Origin: Closterium sp. NIES-65
Taxonomy: Eukaryota > Streptophyta > Zygnematophyceae > Desmidiales > Closteriaceae
NCBI GenBank assembly: GCA_948144175.1
Contig: CANXME010001993.1
Location: 248,001-312,000 of the forward strand
Direction: 5' to 3'
Length of the DNA stretch: 64,000 nucleotides
Positions 10,020-21,220 of the stretch are shown piece by piece. The number at the start of each line of letters is the position of its first letter. Within the stretch, counting starts at the first letter, position 1. The notes under the pieces were generated by a model that saw only the letters and a list, made by a program, of their open reading frames with translations, was not told the origin of the DNA and did not search any database. The position numbers and the translations under genes are program-made.

Positions 10020-11000
10020 TCCCTCAGACGCGGCCCCGCCACCCCTCCTGATCGCGGCCCCGCCGCCTGCTTGACGCGGCCCCGCCGCCTCCACTGACAC
10101 GGCCCCGCCGCCGGCTCTGACGCGGCCCTGCCGCCCGCGACGTCGCGGCCCCGCCGCCATCTTGACGCGGCCCCGCCGCCTCCACAGACGCGGCCCCGCT
10201 GCCGGCTCTGACGCGGCCCTGCCGGCCCGCCGCTGCACCTGACGGCCCCGCCGCTGCACCTGCCGGCCCGCCGCTGCACCCTACGGCCCGCCGCTGCACC
10301 CTACGGCCCGCCGCCTCACCTGACGGCCCCGCCGCTGCACCTGCCGGCCCGCCGCTGCACCCTACGGCCCGCCGCTGCACCCAGCGGCCCGCCGCTTCAC
10401 CTGACGGCCCAGCCGCTGCACCTGCCGGCCCGCCGCTGCACCTACCGGCCCGCCGCTGCACCCTACGGCCCCGCCGCTGCACCTGCCGGCCCGCCGCTGC
10501 ACCCTACGGCCCGCCGCTGCACCTGCCGGCCCGCCGCTTCACCTGACGGCCCAGCCGCTGCACCTGCCGGCCCGCCGCTGCACCCTACGGCCCGCCGCTG
10601 AACCCAGCGGCCCGCCGCTGAACCCAGCGGCCCGCCGCTTCACCTGACGGCCCCGCCGCTGCACCTACCGGCCCGCCGCTGCACCCTACGGCCCCGCCGC
10701 TGCACCTGCAGGCCCGTCGCTGCACCGGTCGACCCGCCGCTGCACCTGCCGGCCCGCCGCTGCGCCTGGCGGCCCCGCCCCTGCATCTCCCGGCCGGGCC
10801 GCCCCAGCAGCAGAGCCACCCCAGCAGCCGAGCCGCCCCAGCCGCCGAGCCGCCCCAGCAGCCGAGCCGCCCCAGCAGCCGAGCCGCCCCAGCAGCCGAA
10901 CCGCCCCAGCTGCTGTGCCGCCCGAGCCGCCCGAGCCGCCGAGTCGCCCGAGCCGCCCAGCAGTCGAGCCGCCCGAGCCGCCCGAGCCGCCCGAGCCCTC
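10020..11000 (+). repeat. Copia B leader minisatellite
   Basis: A GC-rich tandem array, first of CGGCCCCGCCGCC-type units, then about 15-bp units around GGCCCGCCGCTGCACC (about 10220-10790), then GAGCCGCCC units to 11000. It lies between the leader hairpins and gag. It is open in several frames by composition only and I do not regard these frames as genes. Confidence 0.85.
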
Positions 11001-11066
11001 CCTGCACTGCCCTGTCAGGTGAGCACTGAGCTTTACTCTGCGCACTGCCCTCTCTCTACTGCTGTC

Positions 11067-12380
11067 ATGGCTACCCCCAGTGTCCTCGCCTTTGACGCTG
11101 AGGGCAGAGCCATTGACTTTGACGTGTGGGTAGACGACCTACTGCTTTTCCTACAGTGCGACAGAGCTGACGGAATCTCTCTCTTTGATCTCACTTCTGG
11201 TGCCTCTCCCGCCCCTGCTGCTACTGAGGATGCCACTGTTCGCTCACAGTGGGCCACACGCGATGCTGCTGCACGTCTTGCTGTGCGTCGCCACCTCCCT
11301 CCCGCTGAGCGTGCGCACTTTGGGTCGTACAAGAGTGCTAAGACCTTGTACGACGCCGTTATTGCACGCTACTCCACCCCTGCCACTGCTGCACTGAGCC
11401 GCCTCATGCTACCGTACCTCTTTCCCGACCTTGGTGCTTTTGCCACAGTAACCGACCTCATTACCCACCTGCGCACTAGTGACGCTCGCTTCCGCGCTGC
11501 ACTTCCTGCTGAGTTCTGCGCCAAGAACCCCCCCCCCCCAGTACTTCACTCTCTACTACATTGTAACCCGCCTCCCTGACTCCCTTCGCGGAGTCAGGGA
11601 CGACCTACTCGCAGTCTGCCCCACCACTCTCACTGTCGAGATCCTCGAGAAGTCCCTCCTAGCAGCCAAGAAGAGCATTCTCGCTGTAGGGGCCTCTCGT
11701 GGTGACCCGCGCACCCCCATCTTTGAGGGGTGTTCCCCCTCCCCCCTCCTGCCCTCTGTCGCCTCTGCTGCTACGGCCGACCTTGTTGGTTTTGAGTCGG
11801 TCGGAGCGGCGTCTGCCCCCAGCGGGAGACGTCGCTCTGGCAACAGCAAGGGGGGCAGGGGCGGTGGTGGAGGCGGCGGGGGCGGTGGAGGCGGAGGTAG
11901 AGGCAGCGGCGGAGGTGAGGGTGGTAGCGGGAGTAGTGGCGGGAGTGGAGATGTCGGCGGAGGCAGTGGAGGCGGGGGCGGCAGCGGCGGTGGTAGTGGG
12001 GGTGGAGGCGGAGGCGGCGGTGGCGGCGGCGACGGTGGGAGTGGCGGTGGCGGTGGAGGTGGTGGCGGCGGCGGCGGAGGAGGCGGCGGAGGTCGTGGCG
12101 CGCCGAGGAGGAGTGGCTCCGGTGGTGGTCAGCGCCAACAGCAGCAGCGTGGTCAGGAGACCCTCTCCCCGCAGCAGCTCCGTGAGTGGTACTCTGCGCG
12201 TCAGCGGGGTGGGGGTACTGGTCCGTGCACTTACGTCCTGCGCACTGGCGACCGTGCGGGTGAGCAGTGTGGTGGTCCACACTCCACCCAGCGTTGCTTC
12301 GGCCGCCTGACTGACGCTTGGCGCCGCCAGTTTCCTGACGCCTCTGAGATCCCTCGCTGGGACCAGCTGTCTAGGGCTGG
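11067..12380 (+). CDS. Copia B gag
   Basis: Capsid-type protein starting at the ATG at 11067 (MATPSVLAFDAEGRAIDF). The N-terminal domain matches A, with ALYDAV-like TLYDAVIARYSTP and LPYLFPDLGAF. A Gly-run (about 11860-12100), then PQQLREWYSARQRGG and the spaced Cys/His motif C-x13-C-x3-H-x4-C (about 12230-12300) follow, then LTDAWRRQFPDASEIPRW. The frame is interrupted; the element is not intact in this part. Confidence 0.8.
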
Positions 12381-15300
12381 AGTAGCTATCTTTGATCTTG
12401 ACTTTGATGCTATTCTTGCTGCAATGTATGCTGTGACTATTAGTGAGGAGGGTGACTGTTACCGGTGTTTCCCGCCCGACCCGGGCATTGGTACTGCGGC
12501 TCTAGGTGCTGTTGAGGCTGCTGCTCCAGGTGCTGGTGAGGCTGTTGCTCTAGGTGCCCGTGAGTCTGAGTCCTCAGGTGCTGGTGAGTCTGCTCTCTCA
12601 GGTACTGTGTCGACTTCACCCTCTCTCACTTTCACTCTTGACTCCGGGGCGTCTAGCTCCTTCTTTCGAGACCGCACCACACTCACGCCGCTTAGTCGGC
12701 CAGTGGCGGTCTCCTTGGCAGACCCCTCTGGGGGTCCTGTTCTGGCTCGCTACTCCACTGTCCTGCCGTGCCCTGCGGTCCCGTCTGGCGCCCTGTCCGA
12801 TCTCTACCTCCCCTCGTTCTCTACGAACTTGGTGGCGCGTGCTGACCTACAGGATGCAGGGGTTGACCAGTTCACCCCTGCGCGCCGACGAGTCACCCAC
12901 TACACGGACGCGGACACGGGTTGACACCTGACCACATTCAAACGTGGTCCAGGGTCGAGCCTGTACACACTCACTGTTCCGTCTCCTCCTCCTGCGTCTG
13001 GTCAGGTAGCTGCGTCGGGTCAGGTGTTTGCTGCAGCGTCCAGGTCTGGTCCTGAGTCTGCCCCCTGCTCGTGTCGCCTCCTGTCCCACGAGACCCTCCT
13101 GTGGCACCACACGATGGGTCACCCCTCCCTGCCTCGTCTCCGGGGCATGGCCTCTCGCCTTCTTGTCTCTGGCCTTCCCCGGTCCCTCCCTCCCCTTCCT
13201 CCGAGGCCTGGCCCTCCCTGTGTCCCCTGTGTCGAGGGTCGCCTGCGGGCTACCCCTCACTCCTCCCCGTTCCCTCCGACGGAGGCCCCGATGCAGACGC
13301 TTCACATGGACGTGTGGGGCCCAGCCCGCGTCCGTGGACAGGGTCACGAGCGCTACTTCCTGCTGGTGGTTGACGACTACACGCGTTACACCTCAGTCTT
13401 CCCCTTGCGCAGCAAGGGTGAGGTCACTGAGGTGTTGATCGACTGGATCCGCGCAGCTCGTCTCCAGCTCAGGAAGAGCTTCGGCTCAGACTTTCCTGTT
13501 TTCCGCCTGCACTCGGACAGAGGCGGAGAGTTCTCCTCCGGCCTTCTGTGAGCCTACTGTCGGGCACGAGGCATCCGCCAGACCTTCACGCTTCCGGACT
13601 CTCCACACCAGAATGGGATTGCTGAGCGCCGCATCGGCATTGTCATGGACGTCGCCCGTACGTCCATGGTGCATGCGGTTGCCCCCCATTTTCTGTGGCC
13701 GTTCGCGGTTCGGTACGCCGCGCATCAGATCAACCTTCACCCCAGGGTCTCTCGGCCCGCGATGTCCCCAGTCTTGATGTGGACGGGGAAGGTTGGCGAT
13801 GCGTCGGCGTTCTGTGTCTGGGGATCTCGGGCGTTTGTCCGCGACTTGTCTGCGGACAAGCTGTCCCCTCGTGCTGCTCCCTGTGTCTTCCTTGGCTTCC
13901 CCCCTGACGCCCCAGGGTGGCAGTTCTACCACCCCTCCTCTCGTCGTGTTCTGTCCTCCCAGGACGTCACGTTCGACGAGTCAGTCCCCTTCTACCGCCT
14001 CTTCCCCTACCGCACTCCTTCCCTCCCCCCTCCACCGGACTTCCTTGTGCCGGTTCCCCCCCCGGTAGACCCCCTCCCCCCTCAGGTTCCTGCTCCCTCA
14101 GGTGTGTCCCAGGTAGACGCCGTTGACCCGGTCGAGGTTACTGGTGACTCTGGTGCTGCTGCGGGTGCTGGGCCTGGGGGTGCTGCCTCTGGGGGTGCTG
14201 TGCGCGGGGGTGCCGGGCCTGGAGGTGCTGCTACTGGGGGTGCTGAGCTTGGGGGTGCAGGGCCTGCGGGTGCTACTGCGGAGGGTGCTGAGCCTGAGGG
14301 TGCTGAGCCTGGGGGTGCTGAGCCTGGGGGTGCTGAGACTGGAGGTGCTACGCCTTGGGGTGCTGAGCCGGGGGGTGCTGTGTCAGGAGCTGCTGAGCCT
14401 GGGGGTGCTGAGTCTGGAGCTGCTGCGCCTGGGTGTGCTGCGTCTGGAGCTGCTGAGCCTGGGGTTTCTCCTGCTGCTGCGTCTCGCCGGGAGCCCCTCT
14501 CTCCACAGGAGCTGCGCGAGTGGTTTGCTCGCCGCTGGAGGCATGCTGCTGGAGCTGGAGCTTCTTCGACCGTCGAGGGTGCTGGTCCTGCCGGTCCCGG
14601 AGCTGCTGGGCCTGCGGGTCCTACTGGAGCTGGAGCCGCTGAGGGTGTTGGTGCTGAGACAGCTGCTGTCTGTCCTGGCGGTGGTTCTGCTGCTGGTGCT
14701 GCTGGAGGTCCTGCTGCTGGAGGCGCTGGTGCTGTCGCTGAGGGTGCTGGTGCTGTACCTGCTGAGTCTGGAGTTGCCGCGCGGCCTCGGCCGTACTTCG
14801 TTCCGCTCCTGCAGCAGGTTCTTGGTCTTTCTCCTCCGGTAGAGTGTCCACAGCCTGTCCAGTCGCAGTCCTTGTTGGAGCCTTCCTCTCCACTGCCTGC
14901 TCCCTCTCCTTACACTGGTCCTACTGGAGGTCTTGCTGAGCGTCGTGAGCCTGCGTCTCGTCCTGCGTTGCCTGTTCGTGCTGCTCGCACTAGTGGTCGC
15001 GGTTCGCGTCAGCGTCCTCCTCCTGTCCCTGGCACGCACCGGATGTCTTTGCGTCCGTCCACTGCTCCTCTGCGTGCCCCTTTGCCTTCTCCTCCTGAGT
15101 CCTCTCTTCCTGCGCTTGCCGACCCTGAGTCGGACTCTCTTCGTGCTGCCAGTCCTACTCTCACGCGTCTCCTTGCTACTGTCGTCACTGACCCCTCGTT
15201 TGAGTCCACTGCTGCGTCTGCCCTTGTCGCTGAGCTCGTCGACTTTGCTGCTCGCTGTCGTCTAGACTACGCTGCTAGTCTTGTTGCTGAGTCAGCGTCT

Positions 15301-17028
15301 GACTGTCCTCCGTCCGTCGGGGGTGACTGTGCTCTTGGCACGGACGTCCTAGAGGACAGGCAGGAGGAGTTAGAGTGTCTGGCGGCTGCTTCACCTCATC
15401 TCGCGTCTGTACTGCTTGCTCCTGAGGGAGACCCGGATGCACTAGACATCCCGACTCCGCGCTCTTACACGGAGGCCGTAGAGGGTCCCTACTCGTCTCA
15501 GTGGCAGGCAGCTATGGATGCAGAGATGGCTTCCTGGAAGTCCACAGGCACCTACGTTGACGCAGTTCCCCCTCCTGGGGCGAACATCGTCAGTGGCATG
15601 TGGATCTTCAGGGTGAAGCGGCCGCCGGGCTCTCCACCTGTCTTTAAGGCGCGGTACGTTGCTCGTGGCTTCAGTCAGCGGCAGGGAGTTGACTACTTTC
15701 AGACCTTCTCTCCCACCCCGAAGATGACCACTCTTCGGGTGCTGCTGCACATAGCCGCTCAGCGCGACTACGAGCTTCACTCTCTCGACTTCAGCACTGC
15801 GTTCCTGCAGGGTAGCCTGCACGAGGAGATCTGGCTGCGCCGTCCACCTGGCTTCACTGGGACTTTCCCTCCTGGCACCCAGTGGAGCCTCCGACGGCCA
15901 GTCTACGGTCTCCGCCAGGCACCGCGTGAGTGGCACGACACACTGAGGACTACGCTTGCGGCTCTTGGGTTTGCTCCTTCTACTGCTGACCCGTCGCTGT
16001 TTCTGCGCATCGACACTTCTCTGCCGCCGTTCTACATCCTCGTGTACGTCGACGACTTGGTCTTTGCCACAGCGGACACTGCTGGACTCGCCTACGTGAA
16101 GTCCGAGCTGCTGAAGAGACACACGTGCACAGACCTGGGTGAACTGCGCAGCTACCTTGGCTTGCAGATCACTCGGGACAGAGCACGCCGCACCATTACC
16201 TTGACTCAGTCACACATGGTGCAGCAGGTCCTTCAGCGCTTCGGCTTCACGTACTCCTCGCCTCAGGCCACTCCTCTGTCTACTCGCCACTCGCTCTCAG
16301 CTCTGCCTTCGGATGAGTCCGTAGAGTCGAGTGGCCCGTACCCAGAGCTTGTTGGCTGCCTCATGTACCTGATGACCTGCACACGACCTGACCTTGCATA
16401 CCCTCTGAGCATTCTTGCACGCTTTGTTGCTTCTGGGAGACACCGACCAGAGCACATGGCTGCAGCAAAGAGGGTGTTGCGCTACCTGTGCAGTACGTCG
16501 GGCATGGGGCTAGTGCTTGGAGGGCGGAGTCCAGTGGTCCTTACAGGGCACGTGGACGCTTCTTGGGCTGACGACCAGGCTACGCAGCGGTCGTCACAGG
16601 GTTACACCTTCAGTCTTGGTTCCGGCTCTGTCTCGTGGCGGGCTACTCGCTCGTCTTCGGTTCTCAGCTCCAGTTGTGAGGCTGAGATCTACGCTGGGGC
16701 CATGGCTGCACAGGAGCTTCGCTGGCTCACCTACCTGCTGACTGACCTTGGAGAGCCGCCTCGTTCTCCTCCAGTGCTGTACGTAGACAACAAGGCCATG
16801 CTGGCCTTGTGTCGAGAGCAGCGTCTGGAGCACAGAACGAAGCACATTGCTCTTCGCTACTTCCTTGCTCGTGAGCTGCAGCAGCGTGGACAGTTGCGGC
16901 TTGCGTACGTGGCCTCTGAGGCCAACACTGCTGATGTGTTCACCAAGGCACTCGCGCCTTGTGACCATCAGCGCCTCTGCACCCAGCTGGGTCTTGTGCC
17001 TGTCTTGCCTCACTTGCTCTCCTCTTGA
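12380..17028 (+). pseudogene. Copia B pol (PR-IN-RT-RH)
   Basis: Protease LDSGASSSFF near 12640; integrase zinc region WHHTMGHPS...CVPCVEG near 13100-13240 and core DVWGP, DDYTRY, HSDRGGEF near 13305-13545; linker of APGG/EPGG pentapeptides with SPQELREWF near 14150-14900; RT from about 15480 with SGMWIFRVKRPPGSP, ARGFSQRQGVDYFQTFSP and YVDDLVFA near 16045; RNase H with DASWADDQATQRSSQG, CEAEIYAGAMAAQELRW and EHRTKHIALRYFLAREL; end at about 17028. The part from integrase core to RNase H stays open over more than 1100 codons, in keeping with a recent insertion, but a few breaks lie upstream. Confidence 0.9.
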
Positions 17029-17239
17029 CTTTACTTGTACTGTGACATATATATACCTGCTCTTGCTTGTCTAGCTTTGTATATATATGTCTGTACTCCT
17101 GCATGTGAACTGGCCTCTGGCCCTGCTCTTGTGCTCGGACTGTGTGGTGACGTTGTGATCCACCCTGAGCTTGCTCTGCTTTGCTTTACTTGACTGGTCT
17201 TGTGACCCCTTGTTCTCCCCCACTTTGCCTATGGGGGTG

Positions 17240-17367
17240 TGTCAGATTTATATGACATAGTTGCTGTAGGCTATAGTGGGGTAGCACATATGGGGTACAG
17301 GGTTTCTAGGGTTGTATTTGTACCCAATCTTTCCTTAGTCATTCCATCCCTGTTCACTTGTTTCACA
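17240..17367 (+). repeat. Copia B 3' LTR
   Basis: 128 bp, one visible difference from the 5' LTR. Preceded by the polypurine tract inside a hairpin (CCCCCA, nine bases, TGGGGG, about 17217-17239). Followed by ATTGA and the resumed LINE. Confidence 0.95.
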
Positions 17368-17372
17368 ATTGA

Positions 17373-18393
17373 GGCGGCAAAAAAGGGTAATGAAGACTGG
17401 TATATGTTGCTGGTGGACTTTCGCAAGGCTTTCGACTCGGTGTCCAGAAGTTTCCTCTTCAGCGCACTCAAGGAAATGGGCTTCCCGGAGAGATTCGTTG
17501 GTTGGGTGGAAGGTCTGCACAAAGACACCAGAACGAGGCTGCTGATTAAAGGATGGCTGGGGGAAGTGGTGGAGGTAAAATCCGGGGTGAGGCAGGGCTG
17601 TCCACTCGCTCCTTACCTGTTTCTCTGTGCGGTGGAGCCTCTAGCGCAGGAATCACAGCGACGGAAGCTTGGTCTCTGCAGCAAGGCAAACCAAAGGTTA
17701 GGTTATGTCGGCTACGCAGACGACACGACACTTTTTTTGGACGGGAAAAGACAAATCGCGAGAGCTGAGAAGCTGTCAGCTTGGTTTGCCGGGCTGTCTG
17801 GGGCTGCAGACAAAGAAGTGCAAGTCGGTGATCCTTCCGATCGGCCACAACATTGGGAGAAGACTGGGCACGCTGGGAGGTTTTAAATGGGCTAAGGCGG
17901 ATGAGGCAGAGAGAGTCCTGGGCGTCTGGGTCACCCCCTCCGGAAGCAGTGAGCCGACCTGGAAGCGGGCTTTTGAAAAAATAATTGTGGAACTGATAAA
18001 ATGGAAGGCGCTGCTCCTCACGATTGCGGCAAGGGTCGTGATTATCAACTGCTACATCACGCCGAGGATAGCCTATCAGGCACAGGTGTACCCCCCGATA
18101 GAGGAGATCTGGAAGAAGCTTATGAAGCTGATTCACAACTTTCTAACGGGCAACAATGCATCTGCGGAGAAAGGCTTTGTGCTGTGGAATTGGGGGCTGC
18201 TTACCACACCGAAAGCTGGCGGAGGCCTCGGAGTTTTAGACCCAGAGATTCGACTTGCATGCGTTGCTGCGAGGAGAATTGGCTGCTTGCTGCTGGAGGA
18301 GAATGGGAAAAAGAAAGAGATTATGCTCAAGGCGGCGGGATTACCGCTCGGGGAGGACACGTTTCTGGCTCATGAATGGCTGTTGAAGCACTA
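17373..18393 (+). pseudogene. LINE reverse transcriptase, second half
   Basis: Continues the LINE frame after Copia B: YMLLVDFRKAFDSV (catalytic Asp of motif A), SGVRQGCPLAPYLF (motif B), VGYADDTTLF (YADD, motif C, about 17700-17735). A frameshift lies near 17790-17815, after which the thumb region continues in another frame (KKCKSVILPIGHNIG, VLGVWVTPSG, ITPRIAYQAQVYPP, TTPKAGGGLGVLDP). It reaches a stop at 18392-18394 after LAHEWLLKH. The motifs show the enzyme was once active. Confidence 0.9.
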
Positions 18394-19579
18394 GCTGGGA
18401 GATAACGAGCGGTGGCTGCGGATGTGCGAGACCTTCATGAACTCTCCGATTGCAGACACTGGGAAGTCCAGTAGCAGAGAGGAGGTGGCGCAGGAGAGGG
18501 TGGTTTTCAACCGTAAGCTGCTGTTGAACGGCACAAACCCGGTGGGGGGGCAGAAGGAAGCTAAGGGTCTCTGGGAGACGAGGCTGAGGGACCTGGTAAC
18601 CGCACGGCAGGATGGTGCGGCGGAGATTAAAAACATCGTCACGCTAGAGCGGGAGCTGCGCAGCAGGGACTCAGCCCGATTAGCCCTCAAAGCACTAGAT
18701 GCAGTGCCACAGGAGTGGAAAGCTGTGCTTACCCCGGATGCCAGAGGAGAGGGCGTAGTGTCTGGAGTGCAAAACTCGTCAGACATCAGCGGAGGAAGGA
18801 AACATGCAGCGGCAACAATTTTCCGTTCGGCGGTTTTCACTAATGGGCAGTTGTCATCCCTGAAGCAGTTGCGGGAATCGTGGGCCAAACCAGATGCGGT
18901 CCTTACGAAGCAGGAGAAGTGGTCCGGCAAGTGGAGCGGCAAGATAGATTGGGAGTGGGTCATCCGTACCAGGAACTCGCTTGTCATCCCGAACCGACCG
19001 CGTGATGTCCTCACGCGCATACACAACCACAACCTTCAGGTTGGGGAGAGGGTGGATTTTCTCAGCAGCAAGCCGAAGTGCCCATACTGTGGGGAGATTG
19101 AGACACAAGACCACTGCCTTTTCAACTGCCCGATGATTCAGCCAGTGGTCTCTGGCCTCCGGCGTGCTTTGCGCATGCTCAACCCCACAAGGACACCTGC
19201 CTCGCTCGGGGATCTACTGTTCCAGGAAACTGGTACCACGTCAGATTTTCCTGAAGCCACACTAACGGCCATCACCTTCCACCAGCTGTGAGTGGAACGC
19301 TGCGATGCGAGTTTTCGTGGGCAGAAGTTCAGAGCTCGGCGGGTACTCAGAAAAATCGGGACGGCTTTTCAGCTGCATGCAAGGGTGTACACGAGGGTGA
19401 CTGGAGCAAAATGTGTGAAGCCGGGCAAGCTGGGGAAGCTCAAGAGGGTCAGAGGGGTTTTCGAAGCAGAACAGAAGATGCTGATGAGGATCAGGGAGGT
19501 TGGCGACAAGAAGTGGAGTTGGTCGGCCAGCTTCGCGGCAATTTGGAACAGGCCAAAGAGGGCTTTCTTACCGCCCTAG
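18394..19579 (+). pseudogene. LINE ORF2 C-terminal domain with zinc motif
   Basis: Downstream of the stop, the same protein goes on with RWLRMCETFMNSPIADTG and then a long open part (18422-19291). Near 19075-19130 is CPYCGEIETQDHCLFNCP, the C-x2-C...H-x4-C zf-RVT-type motif found at the C-terminus of plant L1-like LINEs. A stop after TFHQL at 19291 is followed by more of the same frame to 19579, basic and Lys-rich. The function in the family is RNA or target binding. Confidence 0.8.
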
Positions 19580-19668
19580 TTGTCTCGCTGGGCAGCGCAA
19601 GGTGTCTGCCCTCACGCTCAGTTACGACTGCTATTGCTGTATGCATTGTCCTTTTTAATGTATACTTC

Positions 19669-19672
<4 letters not shown>

Positions 19673-19714
<42 letters not shown>
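19673..19714 (+). repeat. LINE poly(A) tail, A42
   Basis: An uninterrupted run of 42 A at the LINE 3' end. It marks the 3' junction with the target, which here is the transposase remnant on the other strand. Confidence 0.95.
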
Positions 19715-19716
<2 letters not shown>

Positions 19717-20459
19717 AGGCATACCTATTTATTAGACACCTATCCTCACTGCTCTTTGGCTTTATGAGGTGGACGACTCGAAGAATGCTGGAAGTTGCAA
19801 TGACCCGATACCTCTCAGTACTCGTAGCGGACTTCAAAACCACGCATCGAGTAGTACTGTCACGAGCTTCTAGCCGGTCGTAGTATCGGATGTAGGCGTA
19901 ATCCTGGGTCTTTCCACCGACCTGTGCATGGAACAACAACAACACCTTTGCAAACCACTCCTCATAGCCAGCTGCACCTTTACCCTGGACCGCGACATCC
20001 GAATACCATTCTCGGCCATGGTGTTTCAGAATAGCTCGTATACGGTGTGGCAAACGACTGTAAGTGGCGCCGATTGCGGCCGGCATAGCCAGCTCCCAAT
20101 GAACCTAGAGAAAACAAAAACAGAGAGAGGAAACAAACAAGTATTACCAACACTGACCGTGCAACATTTTTAAGGGTTTAAGATAGGAGAGATTGCCAAC
20201 TCACCCAAACATCTTAATATCCTCGCCACGCCCGTTGCAAGATGGTGCAAGGTTTAGCGCTTTTCTGAAATCCTTTAAGTCTTGGCCTATTGATGCTAGC
20301 AGGGGTGTGTCGCACTTCACATCCAGCTTCCATGGTTCAACATACGGAGCATGCTGACGATCCCATGGCACATGTAGACGCCAACTTTGCCGAGACAAGA
20401 TCCGTTCCTGTCCTCTGTGCCTGGAGATGGGAGACAACGATGGCAATGGGGGGAGAACG

Positions 20460-21165
20460 ACATCGTGGGACAGAGGGGGGTAGCAAGGGGCACAGTGGGA
20501 TGTCATGGGACAGAGGGGGGTTGCAAGAGGCAGAGTGGGACAACATGGGACAGAGGGGGGTAGCCCGGGGTAGGGTGAGATGTCATGGGGCAGATGGGGG
20601 TTGCAAGGGGCAGGGTGGGATGTCATGGGGCAGAGGGGGGCTGCAAGGGGCAGGGTGGGATGTCATGAGGCAGAGGGAGGTTGCAAGGGGCAGAGTGGGA
20701 CAACATGGGGCAGAGGGGGGTTGCAAGGGGCAGAGTGGGACAACATGGGACAGAGGGGGGTATCAAGGGGCAGAGTTGGATGTCATGGGGCAGAGGGGGG
20801 TTGCAAGGGGCAGGGTGGGATGTCATGGGGCAGAGGGGGGTTGCAAGGGGCAGAGTGGGACAACATGGGACAGAGGGGGGTAGCCCGGGGTAGGGTGGGA
20901 TGTCATGGGGCAGAGGGGGGTTGCAAGGGGCAGGGTGGGATGTCATGGGGCAGAGGGGGGTTGCAAGGGGCAGGGTGGGATGTCATGGGGCAGAGGGGGG
21001 TTGCACGGGGCAAGGTGGGATGTCATGGGGCAGAGGGGGGTTGCAAGGAGCAGAGTGGGACAACATGGGACAAAGGGGGGTAGCCCAGGGTAGGGTGGAG
21101 AGTCATGGGGCAGAGGGGGGTTGCAAGGGGCAGAGTGGGACAACATGGGACAGAGTGACATCCAT
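20460..21165. repeat. 40-bp minisatellite, about 17 copies
   Basis: Head-to-tail G-rich units of 40 bp built on GGGATGTCATGGGGCAGAGG and GGGTTGCAAGGGGCAG, with an alternating variant containing GACAACATGGGACAG and another with TAGCCCGGGGTAGG. It lies between two exon-like blocks of the transposase remnant, so it probably grew in an intron. Open frames across it come from the repeat. Confidence 0.9.
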
Positions 21166-21179
21166 ACATCCCTTCCCCA

Positions 21180-21220
21180 GCCCCCCCCCCCCCCCCCCCC
21201 CCCACCCCCCCCCCCTCCCC
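21180..21220. repeat. Poly-C run
   Basis: About 40 bases of almost pure C, followed by CT-rich sequence to 21231, next to the splice-donor-like end of transposase block 1. Confidence 0.9.

Larger units (their letters stand above)
9773..17367 (+). mobile_element. Copia element B (young LTR retrotransposon)
   Basis: A Ty1/Copia element of about 7.6 kb inserted in the LINE reverse transcriptase, on the + strand. The 128-bp LTRs differ at one position that I can see, and the duplication ATTGA lies on both sides (9768-9772, 17368-17372), so it is recent. Parts: 5' LTR, primer-binding site TGGTATAGAGCGGG at 9901, a leader with three hairpin-plus-T-run modules (9913-10002) and about 1 kb of GC-rich repeats, gag, protease, integrase, PGGA-rich linker, RT, RNase H, polypurine tract, 3' LTR. 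Coding parts have about two or three breaks. Pol is closely similar to A and K. Confidence 0.95.
1..19714 (+). mobile_element. L1-like LINE, split by two Copia insertions
   Basis: A non-LTR retrotransposon copied by target-primed reverse transcription. Its parts appear in order on the + strand: an unclear 5' region, an APE-type endonuclease (709-1403), the first half of the reverse transcriptase (9157-9772), the second half with the YADD catalytic motif (17373-17750), a C-terminal domain with a CPYC...H...C zinc motif near 19080-19130, and an A42 tail. The breaks fall exactly at Copia elements A and B, each flanked by a 5-bp duplication (TCCTT and ATTGA), so this is one LINE rather than three. 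Without the insertions about 4.7 kb remains; the 5' end lies outside the window. It carries several stops and frameshifts and is dead. The L1-like assignment rests on domain order and the C-terminal zinc motif, not on a tree. Confidence 0.9.

Noticed and set aside
20460-21165. CRISPR-like regular repeats
   Set aside because: Units are contiguous without unique spacers, in a eukaryotic setting. It is a minisatellite.
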